From positions 62,001-126,000 of the forward strand of contig CAJNDS010000429.1 in assembly GCA_905221605.1 (NCBI GenBank): 64,000 nt of DNA, read 5' to 3'. The position numbers were made by a program, and so were the translations under genes. This DNA is from Symbiodinium natans (taxonomy: Eukaryota; Sar; Dinophyceae; Suessiales; Symbiodiniaceae). The number at the start of each line of letters is the position of its first letter. Position 1 is the stretch's first letter. Positions 63,182-64,000 of the stretch are shown here, in pieces. The notes beneath the pieces were generated by a model that ran no database searches, had not been told where the DNA came from, and was given only the letters and a program-made list of their open reading frames with translations.

Positions 63182-64000
63182 TGTACAACAACGATTGATT
63201 TGGACCTCCACAGTTCTACAGGAAAAGGTTGAAAAGCCACTACAGCTCCTTCAGTGCTAGCACATGCAACAGTTGTCCACAAGTGCACGCGCGCTGAATT
63301 TATGGGCCGCCGCCACCCCCCCCCCCCCCTTGCAGCAAGATTTTCACCCAAGGTTATTGCAAAACATAAAGCGCTGTTTTATTGTTTTGCTTAACAATAA
63401 TGAATCAAAGGAATGCGGCTGTGTGTGCAGCCCCTGCAGTTCCAACCAGCCGCAGCACTCCCCTGCAGTCACTTCCGCCCCTGCATCCCTACAGTGCCTG
63501 CAGCCCCTGCAGGCCCAACAGCCGCTCCAGTCCCTGCAGCCACTACAGCCCCTACGTCCCTGAAGCAGTTGAAGAAAACCCGCAAGACTTACTGTACCGT
63601 CTGGAGCCCGGCCTGAAACAGTTGAAGGAAACCCGAAAGACTTACCGCCTGGGGCCCGGCCTGAAGCAGTTCAATGAAACCCGAAAGACTTACCGTCTGG
63701 GCCCGGCCCGGCCTGAAGCAGTTCAAGGAAACCCGAAAGACTTACCGTCTGGGGCCCGGCCTGAAGCAGTTCAAGGAAACCCGAAAGACTTACCGTCTGA
63801 GGCCCGGCCGGAAGCAGTTGAAGGAAACCCGAAGGCCCCTTCCATTTGCTTATAGCACCGCCCCGGCCCCTTCCACCGCCCAGGCCCCTTCCATTTGCTG
63901 AAAGCACCGCCCCGGCCCCTTCCATTTGCTTATAGCACCGCCCAGGCCCCTTCCATTTGCTTATAGCACTGCCCAGGCCCCTTCCATTTGCTTATAGCCC
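63182..64000 (+). repeat. macro-unit start, copy 2
   Basis: Repeats 49,910-50,390 and 52,276-52,520 without the retrotransposon: the ctgcag-rich stretch, four to five 48-bp units, then the 31-bp satellite from about 63,835, which runs out of the window. Confidence 0.9.

Noticed and set aside
1-64000. Dinoflagellate spliced-leader sequence or SL RNA gene
   Set aside because: I looked for a tagccattttggctcaag-like stretch and did not find one.

Overview
The window looks like nuclear DNA of a dinoflagellate (Symbiodiniaceae-like). I infer this from CCCTAAA/TTTAGGG-type telomeric arrays, long one-strand runs of genes, ubiquitin-like plus ankyrin proteins, a spliced gene whose introns have unusual boundaries and short direct repeats, and many kilobases of satellite DNA. 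No rRNA, tRNA, CRISPR array or bacterial operon signal was seen.

Region 1 (about 0.2-25.1 kb) is dense, all on the + strand and without obvious introns apart from one candidate. It ends in a Helitron-like rolling-circle transposition module. A Rep N-terminal ORF (17.2-19.3 kb) is followed in the same frame by a 1415-residue protein (19.35-23.6 kb). That protein carries the HUH nuclease motif, the two-tyrosine motif, a PIF1-family SF1B helicase, a C2H2 finger, a Lys-rich linker and a complete Josephin (ataxin-3-type) deubiquitinase domain. A separate PD-(D/E)XK RecB-like nuclease follows (23.9-25.1 kb). Upstream lie small accessory genes, most of them locally duplicated: an unknown 339-aa protein and its decayed paralogue, three ASCH (PUA-like) proteins, an A-B-A-B array of an unknown ~185-aa family with one broken copy, and two ubiquitin-like/ankyrin proteins. 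I infer, but cannot prove, that these are cargo of a giant Helitron-like element that manipulates ubiquitin.

Region 2 (25.1-35.9 kb) is noncoding repeat DNA. It has two interstitial telomeric arrays bounded by 13-bp inverted repeats, a bizarre T6CAG array and a ~0.4-kb higher-order satellite between the two telomeric arrays. A segmental duplication of the nuclease 3' end and its flank sits beyond the second array, and a string of short tandem repeats follows.

Region 3 (about 36.7-42.1 kb) holds, on the - strand, an intron-rich gene for a eukaryotic RNA-dependent RNA polymerase. Its exons carry the catalytic GGDLDGD motif and the upstream KGM motif.

Region 4 (42.1-49.9 kb) shows no convincing gene: microsatellites plus 147-bp and 189-bp tandem repeats.

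Region 5 (49.9-64.0 kb) is megasatellite DNA. A 31-bp, a 35-bp and a ~35-bp satellite follow one another, inside what looks like a ~13.3-kb tandem macro-unit that restarts at 63.2 kb. A 1.9-kb 5'-truncated non-LTR retrotransposon sits in the first macro-unit. The second macro-unit preserves the empty site, which gives a 9-bp target-site duplication.
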